Origin: Rhodococcus sp. WMMA185
Lineage (GTDB): Bacteria > Actinomycetota > Actinomycetes > Mycobacteriales > Mycobacteriaceae
Assembly: GCF_001767395.1 (NCBI RefSeq)
Contig: NZ_CP017014.1
Location: 124,001 to 188,000 of the forward strand
Length of the DNA: 64,000 bases
Direction of reading: 5' to 3'
The notes below the pieces were generated by a model. That model saw only the letters and a list, made by a program, of their open reading frames with translations. It was not told the origin of the DNA and did not search any database. Position numbers and translations under genes: made by a program. Positions 34,873 to 43,597 of this stretch are shown one piece after another; position 1 is the first letter of the stretch; each line of letters opens with the position of its first letter.

Positions 34873-35874
34873 TTAGAACACCGACACCGAACCCTGAAGG
34901 CGGTTGGTGGCGTAAGCGTGGGACCCGTCCGGGGTGTTCGCGACGCTGTACGGGCCGACCCCGACGAGAACGGTGTCGATCACGGTGTGGGTGGCGGTGT
35001 TGATCACCGACACCGAATTGTCCCCGAAGTTGGCTACGTAGACCCGGGATCCGTCTGGTGTGATCGATACCCCGAACGGGTCTTCCCCGACGGGGATGTT
35101 GGCGGTGGGGGTGTCGGTGGCGGTGCTGATCACCGACACCGAATTGTCGGCGAAGTTGGTGACGTAGACCCGGGATCCGTCCGGTGCGATCGCTACCGCG
35201 AAAGGTTGGCCCCAGACGGGGATGGTGTTGCTCACGGTGTCGGTGGTGGTATCGATCACCCACACCGAACCGTCCCCTTCAGTTGCGACGTAGACCCGGG
35301 ACCCGTCAGGGGTGACGGCCAGCCACTCGGGGACGCTACCGACGGGGATGGTGTCGACGATGCTATTGGTGGTGGTGTCGATTACCACCACCGTATTGTC
35401 GGTGCGTGCGGTGACGTAGGCGCGGGATCCGTCCGGGGAGACTGCCACCCCGTACGGGCTGTCAACCGTGACGGTGTCGATGACGGCGTTGGTACCGGTG
35501 TCGATTACGGACAGCGTGTCGTCTCCAGTGCTGGTGACGTAGACGCGGGATCCGTCCGGGGAGACCGCCACCCCTTCAGCGTCACGACCAACCGCGACGG
35601 TGTCGATGAGGCTGTTGGTTCCGGTGTCGATCACCGACACCGAGCTGTTGCCGGCGTTGGCGACGTAGGCACGGGTTCCGTCTGGGGAAATCGCCACCCA
35701 GGACGGGGCGTCCCCAGCAGGAACGGTGGCGACGACTTCGTCGGCGGTCGCAGTCGCTGCCCCCATCCCGGTCATGCCCACTACCAATGTGGCAGTGGCT
35801 GTCAACCCGAGTAAGAGCTGCTGGACCCTCCCTCTGACCATACGGCTACCGAGAATATTGCTCTGCCGATCCAT
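34873..35874 (-). CDS. Exported YVTN-family seven-bladed beta-propeller protein
   Basis: This 333-residue protein has an N-terminal signal or anchor segment (hydrophobic residues about 18-40, then TATADE) followed by seven copies of a roughly 42-residue repeat built on PDGSRVYVxNxxDNSVSVIDT, so a closed seven-bladed propeller is expected. It ends exactly at the last strand, SVSVF. Such propellers act as extracellular binding scaffolds; the partner is unknown. An alternative start is M12. The repeats are also strongly conserved at DNA level. Confidence 0.85.
   Translation of the reverse strand: MDRQSNILGSRMVRGRVQQLLLGLTATATLVVGMTGMGAATATADEVVATVPAGDAPSWVAISPDGTRAYVANAGNSSVSVIDTGTNSLIDTVAVGRDAEGVAVSPDGSRVYVTSTGDDTLSVIDTGTNAVIDTVTVDSPYGVAVSPDGSRAYVTARTDNTVVVIDTTTNSIVDTIPVGSVPEWLAVTPDGSRVYVATEGDGSVWVIDTTTDTVSNTIPVWGQPFAVAIAPDGSRVYVTNFADNSVSVISTATDTPTANIPVGEDPFGVSITPDGSRVYVANFGDNSVSVINTATHTVIDTVLVGVGPYSVANTPDGSHAYATNRLQGSVSVF
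34890..35720. repeat. Tandem coding repeats of the YVTN propeller (period about 126 bp)
   Basis: Seven tandem units share long nucleotide identity around GACCCGGGATCCGTC and ACCGACACCGAATTGTC (plus-strand reading). Such near-identical units can recombine and change blade number. Confidence 0.7.
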
Positions 35875-36179
35875 CTCCGCGTCCTGTCGTAGAGAAACAA
35901 CAAGGTCGTCTCAGGGCTCGCGCCGCGAGTCCCGGGGTATCGAGTTGTGGGTGCACCGAATCATTTGTTCGGATATGCAATATGCCACTCTGATCGATCT
36001 CTGTAAATATACAGTCCGAGAACGCATTCCGCGTGCACAGCGAGGCCCGGTGTGGTGAACCTCGCCAGATAGGCGATGCCGCAGCGAGGCGGTTCGGTTC
36101 TCGACCAAAACTGGAACACGTTATAGTCTGGTCTCAGTTCGAGGATGCCGGAGCGCGCGCATCCAGGTAGGGGAGAACC
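35875..36179. other. Divergent intergenic region YVTN protein / fprB
   Basis: These 305 bp hold no gene that I can support. The region should contain both divergent promoters. The clear element is the AACnnGTT palindrome at 36112-36125, overlapping a -10-like TATAGT at 36122-36127. Confidence 0.5.
36112..36125. promoter_or_regulatory. KstR-like operator motif upstream of fprB
   Basis: TGGAACACGTTATA fits the pattern TnnAACnnGTTnnA described for the sterol-catabolism repressor KstR in mycobacteria and rhodococci. It overlaps a possible -10 box and lies about 55 bp before the fprB start, a position suited to repression. The assignment is by pattern only. Confidence 0.45.
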
Positions 36180-37859
36180 GTGACTTATGTGATCACGCAG
36201 CCGTGTTGCAAGGACGCCTCGTGCGTCGATGTTTGTCCGGTCAACTGCATCCATCCCACTCCTGACGAGGAGTCCTTCGCGACCGCGGAGATGCTGTATA
36301 TCGATCCGGACACCTGCATCGACTGCGGTGCCTGCGTTGACGAATGCCCGGTGGATGCGATCTACGCCGAGAACGAACTCCCGGATATCGACGAGCCGTA
36401 CCTCGACATCAACGCGCAGTACTACACCAAATACCCCATAGGCCCCGACTGGCCCGAACCGTTGAAGTTTCCGGTGGTCGACGAGGCGTTGGGAACGCTC
36501 CGTGTCGCCATCGTCGGATCCGGTCCGGCCGCCTGCTACGCAGCAATGGAATTGACGGCCAAGCCGCGTGTCGAGGTCGACATCTTCGACCGTCTACCTA
36601 CTCCGTACGGACTGGTGCGGGCAGGGGTTGCGCCGGACCACCAGGGCACCAAGGGCGTCACCGGCCTGTTCCGTACGGCTATGGGTAAGCGTTCAGTGCA
36701 CTGCCATTTCAACGTGGACGTGGGCACGGACATCAGCCACGAGGAGCTGCTCCGGCATCACCACGCCGTGATCTATGCGGTTGGCGCTGCCGGCGACCGC
36801 GAGCTGGGGATTCCCGGCGAGGATCTGATCGGCAGTCACGCCGCGACCGAGTTCGTGGCCTGGTACAACGGTCACCCCGACTACGCTGACCACACTTTCG
36901 ATCTGTCGGGTGAGAGGGCCGTGATCGTCGGCAACGGAAACGTGGCTCTCGATGTTGCCCGCATCCTCGTCACCGATCCCGAAGCTCTGGCCAAAACCGA
37001 CATAGCCGACCACGCCCTCGAGGCGCTGCGGGCGAGCAACATTCGCGAGGTGGTGATCCTCGGGCGGCGAGGTCCGGCCCAGGCTGCCTACACGTATCCC
37101 GAACTTCTGGGCCTCGACCGCATCCCGAACGTCGACATCGTCGTCGAACCGGACGAGGCGGTGCTCGATCCTGCGAGTCGTGCGTTCATCGACGGCGACG
37201 AGTCGGAGCCGTGGCAGCGCGACAAGGTGACGAAGGTCGAGGAGTTCGCCCGGCGCACGGCCGATCCGTCGAAAAAGCGCATCGTGTTGCGGTTCTTGAC
37301 CTCGCCCGTCGAGATTGTGGGCGCCGAATCGGTCGAAGAAGTGTGCATCGCCAAGAACGACATGGTCGTCGGAGCGTCCGGTGCGCTGATGGCGAAACCG
37401 TCCGACGTCACCACGACGCTGACTACGAATCTTGTGTTGCGCTCGATCGGCTACCGCGGTCGACCTATGGCCGGCATCCCCTTCGACGACCGCCGCGGCA
37501 TCATCCCCAACGAGAATGGCCGGGTAATCGATCCGGACACCGGAACGCCACTGCCCGGCGTGTATGTGGCCGGCTGGATCAAGCGCGGGCCGACCGGTGT
37601 GATCGGTACCAACAAATTCTGCTCTGCGGAGACCGTGAAAATGCTGATCGACGATTTCTCCGCGGTAAGGCTGGGCGAGCCCGACGAGCGCGAGGCTTTC
37701 GACCGACTTCTTGCCGACCGAGCGCCCGCTGCCATCGACTTCCAGGGCTGGCAGCGCATCGACAAGACCGAGAGTGCCGCGGGAAAGTCGGCTGGTCGGC
37801 CTCGAGCCAAGCTGACCACCATTGAAAGCATGCTGGCCGCAGCTCGTGCGGATTCCTGA
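36180..37859 (+). CDS. fprB: Ferredoxin-fused ferredoxin-NADP reductase FprB
   Basis: This 559-residue enzyme should pass electrons between NADPH and iron-sulphur proteins. The first 60 residues are a bacterial ferredoxin with Cys at 9, 10, 15, 19 and 23, and C46, C49, C52 and C56, enough for two clusters. The rest is an adrenodoxin-reductase-like flavoprotein with VAIVGSGPAACYAA (FAD), PYGLVRAGVAPDHQ, VIVGNGNVALDVAR (NADP) and GWIKRGPTGVIGTNK. The length is near that of mycobacterial FprB. The GTG start at 36180 is chosen because AGGTAGGGGAG precedes it and the ferredoxin begins at once. The KstR-like site upstream hints at a role with monooxygenases. Confidence 0.92.
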   Translation: MTYVITQPCCKDASCVDVCPVNCIHPTPDEESFATAEMLYIDPDTCIDCGACVDECPVDAIYAENELPDIDEPYLDINAQYYTKYPIGPDWPEPLKFPVVDEALGTLRVAIVGSGPAACYAAMELTAKPRVEVDIFDRLPTPYGLVRAGVAPDHQGTKGVTGLFRTAMGKRSVHCHFNVDVGTDISHEELLRHHHAVIYAVGAAGDRELGIPGEDLIGSHAATEFVAWYNGHPDYADHTFDLSGERAVIVGNGNVALDVARILVTDPEALAKTDIADHALEALRASNIREVVILGRRGPAQAAYTYPELLGLDRIPNVDIVVEPDEAVLDPASRAFIDGDESEPWQRDKVTKVEEFARRTADPSKKRIVLRFLTSPVEIVGAESVEEVCIAKNDMVVGASGALMAKPSDVTTTLTTNLVLRSIGYRGRPMAGIPFDDRRGIIPNENGRVIDPDTGTPLPGVYVAGWIKRGPTGVIGTNKFCSAETVKMLIDDFSAVRLGEPDEREAFDRLLADRAPAAIDFQGWQRIDKTESAAGKSAGRPRAKLTTIESMLAAARADS

Positions 37860-37866
37860 GTAGCAG

Positions 37867-37908
37867 CGCACGACAGGGGCGCTGGGTTCCAAAATTGCCC
37901 CCTGCCTG
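37867..37908. terminator. Imperfect hairpin after fprB
   Basis: CGACAGGGGC and the later GCCCC/CCTGTCG segments form an interrupted stem between the fprB stop and the L,D-transpeptidase leader. It could end fprB transcription. Bulges and the lack of a clean T tract keep confidence low. Confidence 0.35.
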
Positions 37909-37987
37909 TCGATGTGTTTAATTGGTAGACGCGCTAACGATCCGTCGGGGATGAGCGTAGCTACGTCGTCGAACGAGAGGGTTATGC

Positions 37988-38887
37988 ATGGCTCTGTCAA
38001 GAACCGGTACTTCCAGGCGGATGCGCTGGGCCTCGCGTGTCGCCGTCACGGCGGCCGGGGCAGTGCTCTCGGCGACGGCACTGGCGGGAGCCGGGCATGC
38101 CGTACCGCTGTTTCCCGGTGGACCGGAGATTCCCAACATTCCTGGGCTGTTCGGCTCAGCACAACCGCCGCTTCCCGAACCGGCGAATTTCTCGGCACCG
38201 TCCATCAACCCCGGCAACGGTGAAGTCGTCGGTGTCGCACAGCCGGTGATCATCAGTTTCAACGAGACGATCGATGACCGCGCCGCAGCTGAGCGTGCTA
38301 TCAAGGTCACCACCAGCCAGCCCGTCGAGGGTGGGTTCTATTGGACCCGCGATGATCAGGTGCGCTGGAAGCCCACCGAGTTCTGGCCCGCGAACACTCA
38401 GGTCACCGTCGATGCCGGCGATTCGCACTCCACGTTCGACATCGGCGATGCATTTGTCGCCACCGCGGACGACAACACCAAGGAGATCACCGTCACCGTC
38501 AACGGTGAGGTCGTCAAGACCATGCCGACGTCGATGGGTAAGCCCGGGTACGAGACGCCGAACGGCACGTACATCATCGGCGAGAGGGTCCGTGACATGT
38601 ACATGGACTCGTCCACCTACGGCGTGCCGGTCGACGCCCCGGAGGGCTACCGCACCTATGTCGAGTACGCCACCCGTATGTCATACAGCGGCATCTTCGT
38701 GCACGCCGCCCCCTGGTCGGTGAACGATCAGGGCCGTCGCAATGTCAGCCACGGCTGCCTCAACGTCAGCACCGAGGACGGCAAGTGGTTCTACGAGAAC
38801 TCGAAGAAGGGTGACGCGGTGATCGTGAAGAACACCGCCGGCGGCACCCTGAGCGGTTCGGACGGATTGGGCGACTGGAACCGCTGA
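37988..38887 (+). CDS. L,D-transpeptidase (YkuD family) with Ig-like domain
   Basis: This 299-residue exported enzyme should make 3-3 cross-links in peptidoglycan in the periplasmic space. It has a signal peptide (hydrophobic residues about 17-38), an Ig-like domain containing TNQPxxGGFYW-style strands, and a C-terminal YkuD domain with the catalytic motif HGCLNV (H255, C257) and preceding GIFVHAAPW. There is no lipobox Cys in the signal peptide. The ATG at 37988 follows a GAGAGGG site. The strong hairpin at 38906-38947 ends transcription on both strands. Resembles mycobacterial Ldt enzymes. Confidence 0.9.
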   Translation: MALSRTGTSRRMRWASRVAVTAAGAVLSATALAGAGHAVPLFPGGPEIPNIPGLFGSAQPPLPEPANFSAPSINPGNGEVVGVAQPVIISFNETIDDRAAAERAIKVTTSQPVEGGFYWTRDDQVRWKPTEFWPANTQVTVDAGDSHSTFDIGDAFVATADDNTKEITVTVNGEVVKTMPTSMGKPGYETPNGTYIIGERVRDMYMDSSTYGVPVDAPEGYRTYVEYATRMSYSGIFVHAAPWSVNDQGRRNVSHGCLNVSTEDGKWFYENSKKGDAVIVKNTAGGTLSGSDGLGDWNR

Positions 38888-38905
38888 GCCCACGCTGATC
38901 GAAAG

Positions 38906-38947
38906 AATGCCGTAGCCCGCACAAATCATTGTGCGGGCTACGGCATT
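38906..38947. terminator. Strong bidirectional terminator hairpin
   Basis: Two perfect 19-bp arms (38906-38924 and 38929-38947) flank the loop ATCA, with A-rich and T-rich outer ends. It lies exactly between the convergent L,D-transpeptidase and M13 peptidase genes. Confidence 0.85.
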
Positions 38948-38973
38948 TCTGGTGGACCTGCGCGGTAGTGGAC

Positions 38974-40923
38974 CTACCAGATCTTCACCCGCTGCTCCGG
39001 CTCGAGATAGAGCGCGTCACCGGGTCTCACGTCGAACGCATCGTGGAATGTGTCGAGATTGCGGACGACGCCGTTGCACCGGAACTCCGGTGGTGAATGT
39101 GGGTCCACCGCAAGGCGGCGGAGCGCTTCGGCGTCGCGGGCTTTCGTGCGCCAGACCTGCGCCCAGCCGAAGAACACGCGCTGCAACCCGGTGAGGCCGT
39201 CGAGAACCGGCGGATCGGTTCCCTCGGTAGCGATCTGGTACGCGACGATCGCGATGGACAGCCCACCGAGGTCGCCGATGTTCTCCCCAATGGTGAACTC
39301 GCCGTTGACGTTGTGCCCGGGAAGGGCCTTCGGCTCGAACTGGTTGTACTGCTCAATCAATGCCTTGGTGCGCTTGCCGAACTCGCTGCGGTCATCGTCG
39401 GTCCACCAGTCGATCATGTTGCCGTCGCCGTCGTACTTGGCGCCCTGGTCGTCGAATCCATGGCCGATCTCGTGGCCGATGACGGCGCCGATACCGCCGT
39501 AGTTGGCGGCGTCGTCGGCGTTCGCGTCGAAGAACGGAGGTTGCAGGATGGCCGCGGGAAAGACGATCTCGTTCATGCCCGGGTTGTAGTACGCGTTGAC
39601 CGTCTGCGGGGTCATGAACCACTCGCCGCGGTCGACGGGTCCGCCGAGTTTCCCGAGCTCGTGGTCGTACTCGGCCGCGTAACCACTGCGGTAGTTTCCG
39701 ACCAGGTCGTCACGGGAGATGGTCACTGCCGAGTAGTCGCGCCACTTGTCCGGGTATCCGATCTTGGGTGTGAACTTGTCCAGTTTGCGTAGCGCGGCCT
39801 GCCGAGTCTCCGGGCTCATCCACTCGAGATCGGTGATGTTGCGGCGGTATGCCTTCTGCAGGTTGGCGACGAGTTCCTGCATACGGGCTTTGGCGTCGGG
39901 GGGGAAATGGCGCTCGACATACAGCTTGCCCACGGCCTCGCCGAGGAGATCCTGTACCAGCGATACGCCTCGCTTCCAGCGCTCGCGGTTCTCCTCGGCT
40001 CCGGTCAGCGTCTTGCCGAAAAATGCGAAGTTCTCGTCGACGAGTTCCTGCGTCAGGTACGGGGCGCGGGTCAGTATGATCCGCCACGTCGCCCAAGCCT
40101 TCCAATCCTCGAGATTCTCCGGCGCCCACAGCTCGGTCAATGCGGTCAAGTAGTCGGGCTGGCCGACGACGATCTCCGCGAATTGTTCCTCGGTGGCGCC
40201 GAGTGCGTCGATCCATCGGGTCCAGTCCAGGCCCGCGGGCAAGTCGCCCAAAGCGACGAGGTTGTAGCTGAGTTCGGCGTCACGGCGCTTGACCACGTCC
40301 CAGTGACCGGCCGCGATCTTGGTTTCGAGGTCGAAGACACGCTGGGCGTCGTAGCCGATTCCGGCTAGGGCGAACATCTTCGCGATGTGCGCCAAGTAAG
40401 CCTCGCGGATCCCGGCGTGGTCGTCCTGGCGGTAGTACGCCTCGTCGGGCAGGCCCAGACCTGACTGGCTGAAGTGCACCAGATAGCGTTCGGAGTTCTT
40501 GGCGTCCGTGTCTACGTAGTGGCCCACGACGCCGACGACGCCGGTGCGCTGCAGCTTGCCCAGGACGGAGGCGAGCGTGGACAGGTCGGCTGCCTCGGCG
40601 ACGGCGGCGAGCTCGTCGGCGATCGGCGTCAGGCCCGCGGACTCGACGGCGTCGGCATCCATGAAGCTGTTGTAGAGGTCACCGATGCGCTGGGCGTCGG
40701 AACCTACTGGGGCGCCGGAGTCCGCGGCCTCCTCGATGATGGCCCGGACGTCGACCTCTGCCTTGTCGTACAGAGTGCGGAATGCGCCATCGATGGCACG
40801 GTCCGCCGGAATCTCGTAGTTGTCTATCCACCCGCCGTTCACGTGAACAAAGAGGTCGTCCTGGGCGCGGGTATCGGGATCGAGGTGTTTGAGGTCGATT
40901 CCGGAGTGATGAGCGGTGGTCAT
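38974..40923 (-). CDS. M13 family zinc metallopeptidase, Zmp1-like
   Basis: This 649-residue neprilysin-type peptidase contains the zinc motif HEIGH (H484, E485, H488), the third ligand Glu in GENIGDLGG (E547, with D551), NAYYNP upstream and the invariant C-terminal KIW. The length is near that of mycobacterial Zmp1. I see no signal peptide after the chosen ATG at 40921-40923, as is also true for Zmp1, whose location is debated. The open frame extends 105 codons upstream, but that part runs over the pirin gene and has no family-like sequence. Substrate peptides are unknown. Confidence 0.9.
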   Translation of the reverse strand: MTTAHHSGIDLKHLDPDTRAQDDLFVHVNGGWIDNYEIPADRAIDGAFRTLYDKAEVDVRAIIEEAADSGAPVGSDAQRIGDLYNSFMDADAVESAGLTPIADELAAVAEAADLSTLASVLGKLQRTGVVGVVGHYVDTDAKNSERYLVHFSQSGLGLPDEAYYRQDDHAGIREAYLAHIAKMFALAGIGYDAQRVFDLETKIAAGHWDVVKRRDAELSYNLVALGDLPAGLDWTRWIDALGATEEQFAEIVVGQPDYLTALTELWAPENLEDWKAWATWRIILTRAPYLTQELVDENFAFFGKTLTGAEENRERWKRGVSLVQDLLGEAVGKLYVERHFPPDAKARMQELVANLQKAYRRNITDLEWMSPETRQAALRKLDKFTPKIGYPDKWRDYSAVTISRDDLVGNYRSGYAAEYDHELGKLGGPVDRGEWFMTPQTVNAYYNPGMNEIVFPAAILQPPFFDANADDAANYGGIGAVIGHEIGHGFDDQGAKYDGDGNMIDWWTDDDRSEFGKRTKALIEQYNQFEPKALPGHNVNGEFTIGENIGDLGGLSIAIVAYQIATEGTDPPVLDGLTGLQRVFFGWAQVWRTKARDAEALRRLAVDPHSPPEFRCNGVVRNLDTFHDAFDVRPGDALYLEPEQRVKIW

Positions 40924-40981
40924 CCCTACATACTTACACCGTCCATCGATGGACGCTCCGGCGTTGCGCAGAATATGCCAT

Positions 40982-41746
40982 TCACCCCCCGATACGGGCA
41001 TGCATCTCCCAGACGAGAACTTCGGCGCCGGAATCGGATGAGATCCGCTGGCCTCCCGAAGCGCTGGCACGGACGGCATCACCTTCGTACAGTGTTCCGA
41101 CGCCTTCCATCTCAGCAGTGCCCCTGGCAACGAAGACGTGCAGGAAGGGTGCCTCCGGCAGGACCGCTGGTTTGCCGGGGAAGATCCTCGCGACATGTAG
41201 GGCGGCGTGCTTGTTGTTGATCCGAATCGCCGAATCATTTTGGTATTCAGTCATTCCGGACGCCACTACAACGAGACCACCTTTGAGGACCTCGTCCTCG
41301 ATCTCGAGTTGCTCGTAGCCCGGGGTGAGACCGGCCTCGTCGGGCACTACCCACATCTGCACGAAACGGACCGGCTCCTGATGCTGTTCACCCCCGAGTC
41401 GCCAGCTGTCGTTCTTCTCGGAATGCATGATGCCGCTGCCCGCGCTCATCCGCTGCGCAAGTCCGGGATAGATGACGCCGGAGTGGCCGATCGAATCCTG
41501 ATGGACGAGCGAGCCACGCAACACCCACGTCACGATCTCCATGTCCTTGTGTGGGTGAGTCTCGAATCCTTGGCCCGCCGACACGGTGTCGTCATTGTTC
41601 ACCAGTAGAAGCCCATGGTGGGTATTGTCCGGGTCGTAGTGTTGGCCGAAGGAGAACGAATGCTTCGAGTCCAGCCAGGACACCCTGGTCTTCAGCCGAT
41701 CACCAGCGCGGTGAACGAACACGTGAGGCGTGGTGACTGCCGGCAT
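40982..41746 (-). CDS. Pirin family protein (cupin)
   Basis: This 254-residue bicupin protein belongs to the pirin group, some members of which act as quercetin dioxygenases or metal-dependent redox sensors. The metal-binding stretch GFETHPHKDMEIVTWVLRG, the following H-x-DSIGHSG and the SAGSGIMHSEKND segment carry the expected His/Glu ligands. The ATG at 41744-41746 is preceded by an excellent GAAGGAGGACC site. The physiological substrate is unknown. It lies 58 bp upstream of the M13 peptidase on the same strand and may be co-transcribed with it. Confidence 0.88.
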   Translation of the reverse strand: MPAVTTPHVFVHRAGDRLKTRVSWLDSKHSFSFGQHYDPDNTHHGLLLVNNDDTVSAGQGFETHPHKDMEIVTWVLRGSLVHQDSIGHSGVIYPGLAQRMSAGSGIMHSEKNDSWRLGGEQHQEPVRFVQMWVVPDEAGLTPGYEQLEIEDEVLKGGLVVVASGMTEYQNDSAIRINNKHAALHVARIFPGKPAVLPEAPFLHVFVARGTAEMEGVGTLYEGDAVRASASGGQRISSDSGAEVLVWEMHARIGG

Positions 41747-42044
41747 ATCGGTCCTCCTTCGAGCGGTTCGGCGTCCAGAGTACGAGGTGCCGATGGCGTG
41801 TACTCGCGGGGCGGTGTCGATTGCGCATCGAACTGGTTGCACGCCCGCGACGGTGGTGACGTGTCCGGTCGGAAAGAGTGTTGTCGTGTGCGACCTCGAG
41901 GAAATTGGTCTTCTGAAGATGTTGCCTGGCAACAGAGTTCGAAGTATCAAGGTCGCCAATTCTAATGGACGAGCGTCCAGTTCCGAAGCTTCGGAACGGC
42001 TCCGGTCGTTTCCGGGGCGTACAATTCGAAGTGTGCGTACCGGA

Positions 42045-42263
42045 ATGGAACGACGCCGAGTGCCGCACTCGGGAAGTAGTGCGGACGACCTGAGTTCGGA
42101 TCGCAACGATCAGCAACTTCCCGAGTATCAGCGGATCGCAGACCTCGTCGATGCGATGGAAGAACGCGTCGCCGCCGAGCGCGAGGCGAAAGGGATTCCT
42201 GGGAACCAGGCAGAGCGGGCCGCAGTGCAACAGGTCGAGCCCGAAGATCAAGCCCCCGCATAG
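42045..42263 (+). CDS. Small hypothetical protein, charged and helical
   Basis: This 72-residue frame encodes a basic N terminus and a predicted amphipathic helix, EYQRIADLVDAMEERVAAERE, followed by a polar tail ending EPEDQAPA. A GTG at 42033 is an alternative start. The amino-acid make-up looks like a real small protein more than the longer open frame that reaches back over the pirin promoter. I do not recognise it. No strong ribosome binding site is visible, so it may be translated poorly or not at all. Confidence 0.4.
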   Translation: MERRRVPHSGSSADDLSSDRNDQQLPEYQRIADLVDAMEERVAAEREAKGIPGNQAERAAVQQVEPEDQAPA

Positions 42264-42326
42264 TCTCGGTTCAACTGCCATTGTAAGACAGGGTATTTCG
42301 AGTCGAACGCGACGGATCGCCGTTTG

Positions 42327-42482
42327 CTAATGCCACCGCTTTCGGCCACCGACGGCGCGGCCCATCACGCCCAGTAGCGCCATCACGAGACCGATCACGA
42401 GAAGAATGATTCCGAGTGTCGTGAAGAGTGGGATCTGCAAGGGGAGACCGATGACGAACAGGATGATTCCGAGAATGATCAC
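42327..42482 (-). CDS. Small two-helix membrane protein (DUF6131-like)
   Basis: This 51-residue gene runs from GTG at 42480-42482 to TAG at 42327-42329. It encodes VIILGIILFVIGLPLQIPLF, a second hydrophobic helix IILLVIGLVMALLGVMG and a basic tail RAVGGRKRWH, the pattern of the small actinobacterial DUF6131 membrane proteins. A CGAGGAAT ribosome binding site precedes the start. Function is unknown. It lies just downstream of another small membrane protein gene on the same strand. Confidence 0.8.
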   Translation of the reverse strand: MIILGIILFVIGLPLQIPLFTTLGIILLVIGLVMALLGVMGRAVGGRKRWH

Positions 42483-42515
42483 GGTGATTCCTCGTTTCGT
42501 CTTGGCGGCGCGAAG

Positions 42516-42722
42516 CTACTGACTGGGTTGAGGCAGTTCGCAATCGACCTTCGGGTTCGCGCCCGTATAGTTCAGCGGGCCGACGAGCACCGTCGCGGCG
42601 ATCGTCGCGGCGGTGGAGCAATTGTCCGCCACTTCGTCGAAGTACCCCCGCTGGAACACGGCGGCGGCGCCGATGACCAGCCAGACGATCACGACGAGGT
42701 TCACGATTCGCCCGATGCGCAT
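42516..42722 (-). CDS. Small membrane hypothetical protein
   Basis: This 68-residue protein has one N-terminal transmembrane helix (RIVNLVVIVWLVIGAAAVF) and a short outer part with NCSTAATIAATVLVGPLNY and a second Cys near the C terminus. I chose the ATG at 42720-42722 because CGGGAGATC precedes it; the frame could start at 42788 but that adds 22 polar residues without family character. Similar short proteins occur across mycobacteria and rhodococci, all without known function. It is divergent from the hydrolase at 42916 and upstream of the DUF6131-like gene. Confidence 0.65.
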   Translation of the reverse strand: MRIGRIVNLVVIVWLVIGAAAVFQRGYFDEVADNCSTAATIAATVLVGPLNYTGANPKVDCELPQPSQ

Positions 42723-42915
42723 TTCCGATCTCCCGAGGTGCGCCGGCGCCGGGGCCGATGTACGTGTCACGTCGACGCGAGCAGCCATCGCCTCGAACCT
42801 GCATCCATGCTACTCGGCGGCAGCCGCGTCTTCGGCGTACCCGAACGACGCCTCGGCGCACGTCCGGCAGATGATCGAGACCAGGAGGGGGATCGAGGGG
42901 CGATACCGTGAACGC

Positions 42916-43545
42916 ATGAGCGAGCTGCTGGAACATGACGGTGTACGCGGACACCTCCATCGCCCGACGGGTGACACGGTGGCCGGCCTTGCGCTCACGC
43001 ACGGTGCTGGAAGTGATTGCAACACAAAGCTTCTTACAGCGGTGACCGAGGGGTTCGTGGATCGCGGGGTGACGGTCCTGCGGTTCGACCTTCCGTTCCG
43101 GCAGGCTCGTGCGTCCGGTCCCCCGCACCCGTCGAAGGCGGCGGCGGACCGTGACGGCATCGCCGCAGCGGTGGCCGTCATGCGGGAGTTGGTGACGGCG
43201 CCGGTGTGGGCGGGCGGGCACTCGTACGGCGGTAGGCAGGCGTCGATGCTCGCCGCCGAACAGCCCGAACTCATCGACGCTCTATTGCTGCTGTCGTATC
43301 CGCTGCATCCACCGGCCAAGCCGGAGAAACTCCGCACCGAGCACCTACCCGGTCTGCACACCCCGTCCGTGCTGGTACACGGGTCGAAGGACCCGTTCGC
43401 CACCACCGACGAGATGCGGGCGTCGCTCGAATTGATTCCGGCAAAGACCACACTCGTCGAGCTCGACGGCGCTCGCCACGATCTGTCGCCCGACAAGTTC
43501 CCGGTGGTCGAGTACGCGGTTGCGGCGATGCTGGACCTCCTCTAG
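42916..43545 (+). CDS. Alpha/beta hydrolase, KANL3/Tex30-like
   Basis: This 209-residue cytoplasmic hydrolase has the oxyanion segment LTHGAGSD, the nucleophile elbow GGHSYGGR with its Ser, HGSKDPFA carrying the acid and LDGARHDL carrying the His. The short compact form resembles bacterial proteins of the KANL3/Tex30 hydrolase-like family. The substrate is unknown. The ATG at 42916 gives the normal N terminus; the longer frame upstream overlaps the divergent small gene. The next gene on the same strand is another hydrolase 52 bp on. Confidence 0.85.
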   Translation: MSELLEHDGVRGHLHRPTGDTVAGLALTHGAGSDCNTKLLTAVTEGFVDRGVTVLRFDLPFRQARASGPPHPSKAAADRDGIAAAVAVMRELVTAPVWAGGHSYGGRQASMLAAEQPELIDALLLLSYPLHPPAKPEKLRTEHLPGLHTPSVLVHGSKDPFATTDEMRASLELIPAKTTLVELDGARHDLSPDKFPVVEYAVAAMLDLL

Positions 43546-43597
43546 GCGGAGCTGAACCGACCGCGTGGAGTAGGCGTGGAGTAGGTATGTTCGGTGA

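Noticed and set aside
37909-37987. Possible riboswitch before the L,D-transpeptidase
   Set aside because: The leader is too short and lacks the conserved cores of c-di-AMP or other known riboswitch classes.
41730-42044. N-terminal extension of the small gene before 42045
   Set aside because: It overlaps the pirin start and promoter and has no protein-like pattern; only the final part looks like a real small protein.
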